Below, piece after piece: positions 52,443 through 61,442 of a stretch of DNA of 64,000 nucleotides; the stretch's first letter is position 1, and every line of letters begins with the position of its first letter. The stretch is from Caldilineaceae bacterium bin34. GTDB taxonomy: Bacteria; Chloroflexota; Anaerolineae; Caldilineales; Caldilineaceae. The stretch lies in assembly GCA_002238555.1 (NCBI GenBank), contig MPMO01000001.1, positions 62,001-126,000 on the forward strand. Reading direction: 5' to 3'. The notes beneath the pieces were generated by a model that did no database searches, was not told the origin of the DNA, and worked only from the letters and a program-made list of their open reading frames with translations. Position numbers and translations under genes: made by a program.

Positions 52443-53843
52443 ATGGCCGCAGCGCAGTCACGTCCCAACCTGATCCTCATGGGCATTGATTCCATTCGTG
52501 CCGACCACATGAGCGGCTACGGCTACGAACGCCTGACAACCCCGCACCTGGACAAGTTTGCGGACAGCGGCGCCTTGTTCGAGAACACCATCAGCGCCCA
52601 CATTCCGACCACGTCGGCCTACGGCTCGATGCTGACCGGCCGCGACACGTTCGGAACGCAGGTGGTGGCCCTGCGCCACCGGGGAGGTTTGCGACCGGAC
52701 ATCAAGACCCTGCCGGAGATGCTGCGGACCGTCGGCTACGACACCACGTGCGTCGGGTTCACGGGCAACCCCAGTTCGCGCGGCTTCGACAACTACCTGG
52801 ACTATGCGGCCTGGGGCAGCTGGGCCACGGGCCGCAGTCCCAAGGCCCAAAACCTGAACGAGGTCGCCGTACCCGAACTGGAACGCCTGGCGGCGGGCGA
52901 CAGGCCCTTCTTCCTCTTCCTCCGGCACATGGACCCGCACGCCCCCTACCTGCCGCCGGCACCGTACGAACGGGCGTTCTACCACGGCAACGAACTGGAC
53001 TCCGGCAACCGTTCCATGGATCCGGTGATGGCGTTCAAGCCGTTCCGGGACTTCTTCCGCATGTGGATGCCGCCCGGCATCACTGACAAGGACTACGTGA
53101 TCGCGCAGTACGACGGCGCGATTGCGTACATGGACGCCTGCATCGCCACGCTGCTCGAATCGATCACCGCCCTGGGGCTGGACGACAACACGCTGGTGGT
53201 GATCAACGGGGATCATGGCGAGACCCTCTACGACCACGAGTGCTGGTTCGACCACCACGGCATCTACGACAATGTGCTGCACGTGCCGCTGCTCATGCGG
53301 TTCCCCGACCGCGTCCCGGCAGGCCTGCGCGTGGCCGGCTACAACCAGCACAAGGACCTGGTCCCGACCATCCTCGACTATCTCGGGGCGGAGACCGACC
53401 AGGTGCTGGACGGACGCAGTCTGCGTAAGCTGGTCGACGGGGAGGTGGAAACCTTCGAAACCGGGATTTACATCACCGAATGCACCTGGATGCGCAAGCA
53501 CGGCTGGCGGACCCCGCAATTCAAGTACATGCACGCCCTGGAGCCGGATTTCCACTTCAAGCCCGAAATCGAGCTGTATGATTTGAGTGTGGATCCGGGG
53601 GAAGACCACAACATCGCACCGGAACACCCCGAACTGTGCAACTACTTCGAAGGCCTGATCCAGGCCTGGATCGCCAAGCGGGAGGCCGAGACCGGCCTCC
53701 CGAACCCCGTGCAGAACCAGCCGCACTGGCATGGGAACATGGACATTGAATACTTCAGTTCGTCGCAGGAAGCCTACGACACCCTGCACATCGGCGATCC
53801 CGTCCAGGGCCAGCGCCTGCAGGCGGGCGAGAGCGACGACTGA
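52443..53843 (+). CDS. sulfatase-fold hydrolase without the formylglycine cysteine
   Basis: A 466-residue alkaline-phosphatase-superfamily protein. Metal ligands Asp16 (GIDSIRADH) and INGDHGETLYDH are present. The nucleophile site reads PTTSAYGSMLTG; aligning the terminal TG puts Thr56 where Cys or Ser sits in C-x-P-x-R, and the signature arginine is replaced by Tyr60. It is therefore unlikely to be a classical sulfatase and may be a phosphodiesterase or phosphonate/phosphate monoester hydrolase using a threonine nucleophile. No signal peptide is seen. A GAGG five bases before the ATG supports the start. PhyH, Gfo/Idh and TIM-barrel genes follow within short gaps. Confidence 0.75.
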   Translation: MAAAQSRPNLILMGIDSIRADHMSGYGYERLTTPHLDKFADSGALFENTISAHIPTTSAYGSMLTGRDTFGTQVVALRHRGGLRPDIKTLPEMLRTVGYDTTCVGFTGNPSSRGFDNYLDYAAWGSWATGRSPKAQNLNEVAVPELERLAAGDRPFFLFLRHMDPHAPYLPPAPYERAFYHGNELDSGNRSMDPVMAFKPFRDFFRMWMPPGITDKDYVIAQYDGAIAYMDACIATLLESITALGLDDNTLVVINGDHGETLYDHECWFDHHGIYDNVLHVPLLMRFPDRVPAGLRVAGYNQHKDLVPTILDYLGAETDQVLDGRSLRKLVDGEVETFETGIYITECTWMRKHGWRTPQFKYMHALEPDFHFKPEIELYDLSVDPGEDHNIAPEHPELCNYFEGLIQAWIAKREAETGLPNPVQNQPHWHGNMDIEYFSSSQEAYDTLHIGDPVQGQRLQAGESDD

Positions 53844-53906
53844 CAGGCTTGGTCGGACCGCAGCCGGCCGCGCAGCGATACCCTTTCATCGGACCCGAGG
53901 AGGAGC

Positions 53907-54701
53907 ATGGCGCCCATGTTGAACCAACAGCAAATCGATCAGTTCCACTGCGACGGCTTCCTGAACGCCGGCAAGGTCCTGTCCCAGGAGACCGTCGACC
54001 GCCTCAACGCGGAGGTGATGCGAACCATCGAGGACAGCGACAACCCCGCAGTCCGGCAACCCGTCAGCTGCCGCAACCTCAACGTGAACGACGACGAACC
54101 GGTGTGGCAGATTGTGGATATTTGGATCAGTTCGGAGCCGTTTCGGGACCTGATTTTCCACCCGGACGTAACGCGCGGACTGGCACAGCTGACCGATGCC
54201 GCCGAGTTGAGGATTTGGCACGACCAAATCCAGTACAAGCCGCCGCAGCGGGGCGGTGTCAACATGTGGCACCAGGACGCGCCGCTGTGGCCCATCATTG
54301 CCCCCATGACGGAAGTCACGGCCTGGATTGCGCTGGACGACGCCGGCATCGACAACGGTTGCATGAGCATGGTGCCCGGTTCGCACAAGTGGGGCGACAA
54401 CATCGACTTCCTCCGCACATTGGAGAACTACGAGGCGATGCCGTCCACCTTCAACGGGCACGACATTGAAGTCCGGCGGTGTCCGGTCCGGGCCGGCGAG
54501 GTCCACTACCACCACTCCCTGACCTGGCACGGCAGCCACGCCAACACCAGCGGCCGGCCGCGGCGGGCCATCGCTCTCCACTACATGACCCAGGAAACCA
54601 CGTTCGTGGCCAGCGGAGAGCACATCATGAAGCCCTACGTCACCGTCGGCGACGGCGATCTGCTGCAGGGAGAATATTTCCCGCGCGTCTATCCACACTG
54701 A
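53907..54701 (+). CDS. phytanoyl-CoA dioxygenase (PhyH) family protein, paralogue 4
   Basis: A 264-residue Fe(II)/2-oxoglutarate oxygenase. His122 and Asp124 (WHQDAPLW), His208 (TWHGSHAN) and Arg219 (GRPRRAI) give a full iron and cosubstrate set. AGGAGG lies three bases before the first ATG; a second ATG three codons later is an alternative. It is the second gene of the sulfatase-like, PhyH, Gfo/Idh, TIM-barrel group, which has gaps of 38-63 bases. Confidence 0.86.
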   Translation: MAPMLNQQQIDQFHCDGFLNAGKVLSQETVDRLNAEVMRTIEDSDNPAVRQPVSCRNLNVNDDEPVWQIVDIWISSEPFRDLIFHPDVTRGLAQLTDAAELRIWHDQIQYKPPQRGGVNMWHQDAPLWPIIAPMTEVTAWIALDDAGIDNGCMSMVPGSHKWGDNIDFLRTLENYEAMPSTFNGHDIEVRRCPVRAGEVHYHHSLTWHGSHANTSGRPRRAIALHYMTQETTFVASGEHIMKPYVTVGDGDLLQGEYFPRVYPH

Positions 54702-54740
54702 TCCCGGCCCAACCGGATCAACAGTTCAAGGACTTGCCCC

Positions 54741-55727
54741 ATGCTCAACGTTGCCGTGGTCGGTATCGGGAACATCGGCCAAAACCACTCCCGCATCTAC
54801 CAGGCCCACCCGGACACGGAACTCGTGGCGGTGGTGGATGTCGTCGCAGCGGCCGCCGCCGCCGGTGGCGAACGGTTCGGCGTTCCCCACTTCACGTCCA
54901 TCCCGGACCTGCTCGCGAGCGATGTCCATGTGGACATGGCCAGCGTCTGCACCGCGGGCAAGGAAAACGGAGGCGACCACTACGAGCCGACCATGGCCCT
55001 GCTCGGGGCCGGCATTCCGGTGCTGGGGGAGAAGCCGATTTCCAACGAACTACCCAAGGCGCGGGAGATGGTGGCCCGGGCCCGGGAACGCAACCTGCGC
55101 TACGGCATCAATCTGAACCATCGGTTCACCCCCGCCGCCCTGCGGGCCAAGGAGTGGGTGGACGCCGGCCGCCTCGGGGAACTCAACATCATCAACATGA
55201 CGATGTGGATCAACAATCCCAATGAGACATCGGAGCACTTCCACATGCGGGCCCTGCATCCGCACTCCCTGGACGTGATGCGCTACTTCGCCGGCGACGT
55301 CGAGAAGGTGCAGGCGTTTTTCAAGAAGGGCAAGGGCCGGGCCATCTGGTCCAACGTGCAGGTCAATCTGCTCTTCCGGAACGGCGTCATCGGGCACCTG
55401 ACCGGCAGCTATGATGCGGGGGGCAGCTTTGGACTGGAAACCCTCGAGGTTGTGGGCTCCGACGGTCGCTTCGTCCTGCGCGAAGCCTGCCAACATCTGG
55501 AGTTCTACCCGCGCCGCAGCATGGAAACCGAGTCCTACGCCCACCTGGGCGGCATGATGGCGTTTCCGGAGACCTTCGACTCCAGGATCGCACGCTGGAT
55601 CGAACAGAACAAGGCAGATGCGGCACCCGAGGACATTGATGCCTCCGGCGAGGATGCCCTGCGGGTCCAAACCATCATCGAAGGGGCGATCGAGTCCTGG
55701 CACACCGGGAAGGTGGTGTCCGTCTAA
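54741..55727 (+). CDS. Gfo/Idh/MocA family oxidoreductase
   Basis: A 328-residue NAD(P)-dependent oxidoreductase with the Rossmann motif GIGNIG (8-13) and Glu97-Lys-Pro99. YGINLNHRFTPAALRAKEWV and HPHSLDVMRYFAGDVEKV carry typical substrate-domain residues. AAGGA lies eight bases before the ATG. It sits between PhyH and a TIM-barrel isomerase, a layout often seen in sugar or inositol pathways where oxidation to a keto sugar is followed by isomerisation. Confidence 0.87.
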   Translation: MLNVAVVGIGNIGQNHSRIYQAHPDTELVAVVDVVAAAAAAGGERFGVPHFTSIPDLLASDVHVDMASVCTAGKENGGDHYEPTMALLGAGIPVLGEKPISNELPKAREMVARARERNLRYGINLNHRFTPAALRAKEWVDAGRLGELNIINMTMWINNPNETSEHFHMRALHPHSLDVMRYFAGDVEKVQAFFKKGKGRAIWSNVQVNLLFRNGVIGHLTGSYDAGGSFGLETLEVVGSDGRFVLREACQHLEFYPRRSMETESYAHLGGMMAFPETFDSRIARWIEQNKADAAPEDIDASGEDALRVQTIIEGAIESWHTGKVVSV

Positions 55728-55765
55728 CCCGCTTCCGAGCCCAAATTTTCGTCAAAGGAGTCCCC

Positions 55766-56563
55766 ATGCAGCTTGGCATCAACTCGGTCCTCTTCGGAGG
55801 CCACGACTTGGAGACCGCCTTCAAGTACGCCCGGTGTGCCGGCTACGACGGCATTGAACTGGCCGCCATCCCCCCGATGGCCGACCACCTGGACCTAGAG
55901 AAATGGCGGGACCAGGCCGAGGACATCCGAAACCTGTCCCGGGCCTACGAACTGCCCCTGCTAGCCATGGAGCAGCCAAGCCAGGATCCCGCCGTGATGG
56001 AGAAGGCCATGCAGGCCGCCGCCGAGATCGGCGTGCCCATCGTCAACTGCGGCCCGGGCGGCGAAGCGGACAACGAGGAGAGCCTGCAGCAGTCCATCGA
56101 GTCGCTGGGACGCCTGGCGGATCGGGCGGAGCACTACGGTGTTATCGTCTGCGTTAAGGCCCATGTGGGCAACGCCGTGTACAACACGCCCACCACCCTG
56201 AGGGTTATGGAGGCCATCTCCAGCCCGGCTTTCGGCATCGACATGGATCCCAGCCACATCCACCGCGCGAACGAGAATCCCGTCGAAGCCATTGCGGCCG
56301 TAATCGAACGGGTCAAGCACGTTCACATCAGGGATTGCCGGGGGCGTCAGGAAGGACCCGGCGATCCGGAAAACCAAGCCAACGGCCGTGGCGACATCGA
56401 TCTTCTGGGCTACATTCGCGTTCTGCACGAACATGGCTACGACGGCCCCTTGAACCTGGAGGTGATTGGCGCCAAGGAGTACGGCGTTGCCGAATGCTGC
56501 GTGATTGCGGCAGAGGCCAAGGGCCACATGCAGGCCTGCCTGCAGGCCTGCGGAGCCCGCTGA
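55766..56563 (+). CDS. sugar phosphate isomerase/epimerase-like TIM-barrel protein
   Basis: A 265-residue xylose-isomerase-like TIM barrel (AP endonuclease family 2 fold). GIDMDPSHIH, VKHVHIRDCRG and LNLEVIGAKEY carry the metal-binding Asp, His and Glu residues expected of family members such as hydroxypyruvate isomerase, IolE and IolI. AAAGGAG is five bases before the ATG. It probably isomerises or dehydrates the keto sugar made by the preceding Gfo/Idh enzyme. An AP endonuclease role is unlikely. Confidence 0.83.
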   Translation: MQLGINSVLFGGHDLETAFKYARCAGYDGIELAAIPPMADHLDLEKWRDQAEDIRNLSRAYELPLLAMEQPSQDPAVMEKAMQAAAEIGVPIVNCGPGGEADNEESLQQSIESLGRLADRAEHYGVIVCVKAHVGNAVYNTPTTLRVMEAISSPAFGIDMDPSHIHRANENPVEAIAAVIERVKHVHIRDCRGRQEGPGDPENQANGRGDIDLLGYIRVLHEHGYDGPLNLEVIGAKEYGVAECCVIAAEAKGHMQACLQACGAR

Positions 56564-56753
56564 GGGCCCAGGGACGGAATCCATGTGGGCCGCGGCCTGT
56601 GCCGACAGCCCGTTGACGGACACCCCAAGCTGAAGAACCATCGCGCATGCGTCTCCGCGAGACGCCCCCGCCTACGAAAACCGGACCGGACCCGCAGGGC
56701 CCATGGTCCGGCCCGTTCGCATTACCCTGACTTCGCGCGCGGAGGCCCTCCCC

Positions 56754-58919
56754 ATGTCCGTGCAGGCTGAAGCCCTGCAAGCCCTATCAAGACCGGTTGA
56801 GGCGTCCCTGCAAACCCTGCTGCGGCCCATTCGATTTTTCAGGGACTACAACCCAGACGACTTTCCCGCCGATTTAATGGCGGGCATTACGACCGGCATC
56901 ATCCTGATCCCGCAGTCGATTGCCTATGCCCTGATTGCCGGCCTGCCGCCCGAAGTCGGCCTTTACACGGCGATCGTCGCACCGATCGCCGCCGCACTGT
57001 GGGGATCCAGCAACCATCTCCACACAGGGCCGACCAATGCCGCCTCGCTGCTGGTCATCACGATTGTGAGCAGTGTGGCGACCAGCAACGATCCCATCGA
57101 GTTCCTCCTGATCTCGGGTCTCTTGACAGTGCTCACAGGAGCCATGCGACTGGCCCTGGGCCTGCTGCGGGCCGGGTTCATCATCAACTTCATCTCCGAC
57201 GCTGTCATGGTCGGTTTCACGGCCGGCGCCGGGCTGTTAATCATCACCTTCCAGCTTGGCGGGTTGCTGGGCCTGGATCTGGAACGGACGTTCACGTTCA
57301 TCGATGCCGTGCGCACCCTCGGACAGCGGTGGGAGGACCTGCATGTGGTCAGCCTGGCCCTGGGCTTTGGCACGATACTGCTCATATTCGCCCTGCCCCA
57401 GCTCCACCCCCGGTTGCCGTCCCTCTTCCTGGCCGTATTCCTGATGTCACTGCTCGTGGCCGCGCTGGGTTTGGGGCAGCGCGGCGTAAACGTGATTGCA
57501 CCGGTGCCGACCATACTGCCCCCGTTCGCCAAACTGCCGCTGACGGACTTCCAGTTGGTCGCCAAGTTAATCCCGGGCGCCTCGGCCATTGCCCTGATCG
57601 GTTTGATCGAGGCACTCACCATTGCCCGTTCCATCGCCAGCCAGTCCGGTCAGCACCTGGACAACAACCAGGAAATTGTCGGACAGGGAATCTCCAACAT
57701 ACTCGCCGGATTCCTGTCCGGCTACTGCGCGTCCGGCTCCTTCACCCGCAGCAAGGTGAACCTCAACGCCGGCGGCGGAACCCCCATGACGAGTCTCCTG
57801 TCGGGGGTGTTCGTGCTGGTGGGCGTGCTCACGCTCGGTTGGGCCATCCGCTATCTGGCCATACCGGTACTGGCCGGGTTCGTAATTGCGACCGCCATCA
57901 CGCTCATCAACCTTCCCCAGGCCCTTCAGATCCTCCGTACCAGCAAGTCGGAGACCTTCATCATGCTCGTGACCTGGGGCTCGGTGTTCCTCTTCTCTCT
58001 GGTCGAAGCCGTGGCCATCGGCATCGCCGCCTCGCTGTTGGTGTACGTCTACAAGACCAGCCGGCCCCGCGTGGTGGCACTGGTTCCCGACACGAAGTTC
58101 AAGCACCTCCGCGAACGAAACCCCAACAAGGACCCGGTCTGTCCCCAACTGGACATCATCGCCATTGAAGGCGATCTGTACTTCGGGGCCGCGAACCATG
58201 TGGAGTACCTGCTGAGGAATCGACTGGCGGATGCCGGACGCCAGTACTACGTTCTGCTGAACCTGCAGAACATGGTGCGGGTCGACATCAGCGGTGTCCA
58301 CATGCTGGAGAATTATGTAAATGAAATCAGGGGCCAGGGCGGGGATGTCTATTTCTTCAAGATGACGGACATTGCCCGGCGCCTGTTCACCTCTTCGGGT
58401 TTCATGGACCTGGTCGGCCCGGATCACTTCCTGCACGACGAAAACGCCATCGACTACCTGTTCCATCGCGTGCTGAACCCCAAGGTGTGCATATACGACT
58501 GCCCCCTGCGCGTGTTCCGCGAATGCCAGAACCTTCCCAAAATCTCCATCCCCTTCCAGGACAAGGTCCAGGGCATGACTTCGCTGCCCTATGTGCCCCT
58601 GATCCATGTGGAGGAGCTGGAGGGTCGGTGCACGCGGCGGCCCCTGGACTTCGAACTCATTGACGTACGGGAGGCGATGGAGTGGGACCGCGGCCACATT
58701 CAGGTGGCGCGGCACATGGCCTACTCGACCTTCAGCGTGGAGGACCTGGAGGTGGCGCCCGACCGCGAGGTGGTGGTGATCTCCCGTTCCACCCGTCGCT
58801 CGCGCATCATCGCCTACGTGTTGATGGAGTCCGGCTTCAGCAATGTCAAGGTGGTCGAAGGAGGCATGTCCGCCTGGATCGACGCCTCCTTCATGACCGC
58901 CATCAGTGTGTACACATGA
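56754..58919 (+). CDS. SulP anion transporter fused to STAS and rhodanese domains
   Basis: A 721-residue membrane protein. The SulP core (about residues 20-430) starts with FPADLMAGITTGIILIPQSIAYALIAG and contains many hydrophobic helices. A STAS domain (about 455-600) has LLNLQNMVRVDISGVHML, with its regulatory Ser after Asp-Ile. A C-terminal rhodanese domain (about 615-715) contains LIDVREAMEWDRGHI and GGMSAWID. Its active loop reads SRSTRRS, with Ser677 replacing the catalytic cysteine, so it should bind but not transfer sulfur. The ATG eight bases after GGAGG is used. It probably imports sulfate or bicarbonate. Its stop overlaps the glpX start by four bases. Confidence 0.85.
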   Translation: MSVQAEALQALSRPVEASLQTLLRPIRFFRDYNPDDFPADLMAGITTGIILIPQSIAYALIAGLPPEVGLYTAIVAPIAAALWGSSNHLHTGPTNAASLLVITIVSSVATSNDPIEFLLISGLLTVLTGAMRLALGLLRAGFIINFISDAVMVGFTAGAGLLIITFQLGGLLGLDLERTFTFIDAVRTLGQRWEDLHVVSLALGFGTILLIFALPQLHPRLPSLFLAVFLMSLLVAALGLGQRGVNVIAPVPTILPPFAKLPLTDFQLVAKLIPGASAIALIGLIEALTIARSIASQSGQHLDNNQEIVGQGISNILAGFLSGYCASGSFTRSKVNLNAGGGTPMTSLLSGVFVLVGVLTLGWAIRYLAIPVLAGFVIATAITLINLPQALQILRTSKSETFIMLVTWGSVFLFSLVEAVAIGIAASLLVYVYKTSRPRVVALVPDTKFKHLRERNPNKDPVCPQLDIIAIEGDLYFGAANHVEYLLRNRLADAGRQYYVLLNLQNMVRVDISGVHMLENYVNEIRGQGGDVYFFKMTDIARRLFTSSGFMDLVGPDHFLHDENAIDYLFHRVLNPKVCIYDCPLRVFRECQNLPKISIPFQDKVQGMTSLPYVPLIHVEELEGRCTRRPLDFELIDVREAMEWDRGHIQVARHMAYSTFSVEDLEVAPDREVVVISRSTRRSRIIAYVLMESGFSNVKVVEGGMSAWIDASFMTAISVYT

Positions 58920-60010
58920 CCATTCCCAACGGCCGGCCGACATGGCCAAACCATGAGATTCCGGAACATTCGGAACCCTATCCATACGTCTTCATGGGAT
59001 TCGAACTGGCGCGGGCCACGGAAGCCGCAGCGCTGGCCGCAGGTCGGTATGTCGGTTTGGGGCTGCCCCAACAGGCGGACGAAGAGGCCTCGACAAGCCT
59101 GCTCAAAGAACTCGGCAGGCTACCGTGCCAGGGGTATGTCATCGGCCACGGGCACCGCGAGCGGGAGGTTCAGCATCCGGACGATCCGGCACTTTGGGTG
59201 GGAACGGGTTCCGGGCCGGAGATGGACGTAGTCTACGCCGCGGTCGACGGCACAAACCTGTTGGCGCAGGGCAGGCCCGGCGCCGTCTCCATGATTTGCG
59301 CCACGCCCCGAGACCAGATGTGGCTGCCCCGCTCGGCCCTCAACATGCAGAAAATCGTGGTGGATCGCAGGGTGGCCAAGGCCTTGGTGCCGGAGTGTCT
59401 GGACGCGCCGCCCGGATGGGTCCTGGCTCTGGTGGCACGCGAACTGGACAAGGACATCAGCGATCTGGTGGTCTGGGTGCTTGACAGACCCCGCCACACC
59501 AACCTGGTATCCCAGATCCGCCTGGCGGGAGCCAGAGCCCAAATCCGCATCGACGGCGACATCGCCGGTGCCCTGCTGGCAGGCAATCCGGACAGCCGGG
59601 TGGATGTGCTCATGGGCGTGGGCGGGGCGGTGGAGGGCCTCCTGGCGGCCGCCGGCGTCAAGGCCATGGGCGGGGCCATGGTGACCCGGCTGGCCCCGCG
59701 CGACGAGGAAGAGCGCAGGATGGTCCTCGAAGAGGGACACGACCTGCAGACCATCCAGGCACTTGACGACCTGGTCAAGACCAACGACATCTACTTCGCG
59801 GCCACCGGGATCACCGACGGCGAACTGATCAGCGGTGTGACCTTCACGGGCCGGCTCGCAAAAACCCACTCCCTGATCCTGGGCGAAGGCGGTGTCAAGC
59901 GATTTGTGCAGTCCGAACACCCCATGCGCGGCAGTCGTTCGATGGCCATGCAGGGCAGGCACACCGTGCGCGCAGCCGATCCGGAAGCCGTCAGCGTTCC
60001 GCGACGGTGA
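58916..60010 (+). CDS. glpX: class II fructose-1,6-bisphosphatase (GlpX)
   Basis: A 364-residue GlpX. ATEAAALAAGRYVGLG, EREVQHPDDPALWVG, GSGPEMDVVYAAVDGTNLLAQG and AATGITDGELISGV are the conserved boxes, with acidic metal ligands in GPEMD. It hydrolyses fructose-1,6-bisphosphate in gluconeogenesis; some members also take sedoheptulose-1,7-bisphosphate. The ATG overlaps the SulP stop (ATGA), so the two proteins are translationally coupled. The 3' end overlaps the end of the convergent MR/MLE gene by 20 bases. Confidence 0.9.
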   Translation: MTIPNGRPTWPNHEIPEHSEPYPYVFMGFELARATEAAALAAGRYVGLGLPQQADEEASTSLLKELGRLPCQGYVIGHGHREREVQHPDDPALWVGTGSGPEMDVVYAAVDGTNLLAQGRPGAVSMICATPRDQMWLPRSALNMQKIVVDRRVAKALVPECLDAPPGWVLALVARELDKDISDLVVWVLDRPRHTNLVSQIRLAGARAQIRIDGDIAGALLAGNPDSRVDVLMGVGGAVEGLLAAAGVKAMGGAMVTRLAPRDEEERRMVLEEGHDLQTIQALDDLVKTNDIYFAATGITDGELISGVTFTGRLAKTHSLILGEGGVKRFVQSEHPMRGSRSMAMQGRHTVRAADPEAVSVPRR

Positions 60011-61175
60011 CGTCCTCCGCGTGGGCGGCGATGAAGTCCCAATCGTAGACAACGCCCAGGCCCGGTCCCTGCGGCACCGGGACGCAGCCGTCCTCGTCCA
60101 ACGCCTGTGGGTGATCCAGATAACCGCAGGCATATACCGGAGGAACGCAGTTCGGCATGTCCGGGCCAATGAGTGCCATCTCGTACATGTGCGTGTTCGG
60201 CAGCGCCGACATCAGCGCCCGGTGTCCAGGCCCGCACGCGTGCAGTTGCAGGTCGAACCCGAGTGCCTGGCACACATGTGCGATTTTCAAGGCGCCGGTA
60301 ATGCCCATGTCGTATTCGGGATCGGCATGCACCATGTCGCAGGCGCCGTCCAGCAGAAAGTTCGCCTTCAGCTCGATGCCGCGCACGTGTTCACCCACGA
60401 GCAGCGGTGTCCGCAGCCGTTCGCGCAGCCGGCGATGGCTGCGCGCCGAGGTTCCGCTGTCGCGGTAGGGATCCTCGTACCAGAAAAATCCGGCCTCGTC
60501 GCAGGCCTGGCCGACGTACAGGGCATCCATCCAGGTACGCAGCTGGCAGGCCGGATCCAGCATCAGCCTCCAGTCGTCGCCCACGGCCGCCCGCACGGCC
60601 AGGGCGTTCGCGGCCTCCTCGCGGGCGTCGCCTTCGTGCCAGCCATGGATTTTGAAGCCCCGAAAACCGGCCGCCCGGCATTCGCGGGCATAGTCGACAT
60701 AGGCTTCAATGCTGTCGAGGCCGCCCGGTTCGCGCTGGCCGTGATAGGTACTGGCATAGGTCGGCAACCGAGAGCGAAATCCTCCCAGCATGGCCGAAAC
60801 GGAGACTCCGTGCGCCTTGCCGGCCAGATCCCAGAGGGCCAGATCGAGGGGCCCGTGCCCCATATGGTCGTAGGCGCGTGCCTCGCGCTTCAACTCCTCG
60901 TAAATCAATTCCCGCTGCAGGGGATTCCGACCCAGCAGCAAGGGCGCCAGCATCCGCATCTGCCCGAGTGTGGATTCGGTGCCCACCCAATGTGTCACAT
61001 ACTCCCCGCTCAGTCCGTCGTCGCAGAGGATGCGCACCGCGAAGCGCCGAACCGGCAACGAGCCGTCCCGATCGGCAACCATGTTGCCGACGCCCTGGGC
61101 ATCGTGAGCTCCCAGGGACAGACCGGCTACCTGAAACGTAAATGGGTGGATCTCCACGCGGCGGATTTGGCTCAT
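59991..61175 (-). CDS. mandelate racemase/muconate lactonizing enzyme (enolase superfamily), paralogue 4
   Basis: A 394-residue enolase-superfamily protein. Lys175 (FKIHGWH, the KxH-like box of acid-sugar dehydratases), Asp207 (LMLDPAC), Glu234 (WYEDP), Glu262 (VGEH), Asp285 and His312 are the probable catalytic residues. The N-terminal region differs from the other three paralogues, and FKIHGWH plus LHACGPGHRALM suggests a distinct subgroup. The start ATG has only a weak ribosome site; a longer in-frame extension reaches 61388 but crosses intergenic sequence. It stands alone, divergent from the valS leader. Confidence 0.83.
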   Translation of the reverse strand: MSQIRRVEIHPFTFQVAGLSLGAHDAQGVGNMVADRDGSLPVRRFAVRILCDDGLSGEYVTHWVGTESTLGQMRMLAPLLLGRNPLQRELIYEELKREARAYDHMGHGPLDLALWDLAGKAHGVSVSAMLGGFRSRLPTYASTYHGQREPGGLDSIEAYVDYARECRAAGFRGFKIHGWHEGDAREEAANALAVRAAVGDDWRLMLDPACQLRTWMDALYVGQACDEAGFFWYEDPYRDSGTSARSHRRLRERLRTPLLVGEHVRGIELKANFLLDGACDMVHADPEYDMGITGALKIAHVCQALGFDLQLHACGPGHRALMSALPNTHMYEMALIGPDMPNCVPPVYACGYLDHPQALDEDGCVPVPQGPGLGVVYDWDFIAAHAEDVTVAER

Positions 61176-61406
61176 GGCTAAGGCACCGAATGCATGGTGG
61201 GAGGGAAGCAACCTTGATCCTACCCGCAGGCTGTAGTCGCCAAGGACCTTGGGCAGGTCCAAGCCGTTGACCGGCATCGGAAACCGACCGGTGGGAACCA
61301 ACCAGCCTTCCCCGGCACCTTGGCCACATCGCAGTCCCGCACAGGCGATCCGGCTTCCTGCCTGCCGCAGACTTCGACCGGCAGCCAACCCCGGGAACGG
61401 TCCAGC

Positions 61407-61436
61407 TTGACCGCTGCCCGGCAGCCTGCCTATACT
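61407..61436 (+). promoter_or_regulatory. sigma-70 promoter of valS
   Basis: TTGACC and TATACT are separated by 18 bases, and transcription should begin near 61443, just before the first T-box helix. Both boxes are within one or two bases of consensus, making this the clearest promoter in the window. Confidence 0.85.
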
Positions 61437-61442
61437 GGGAGC

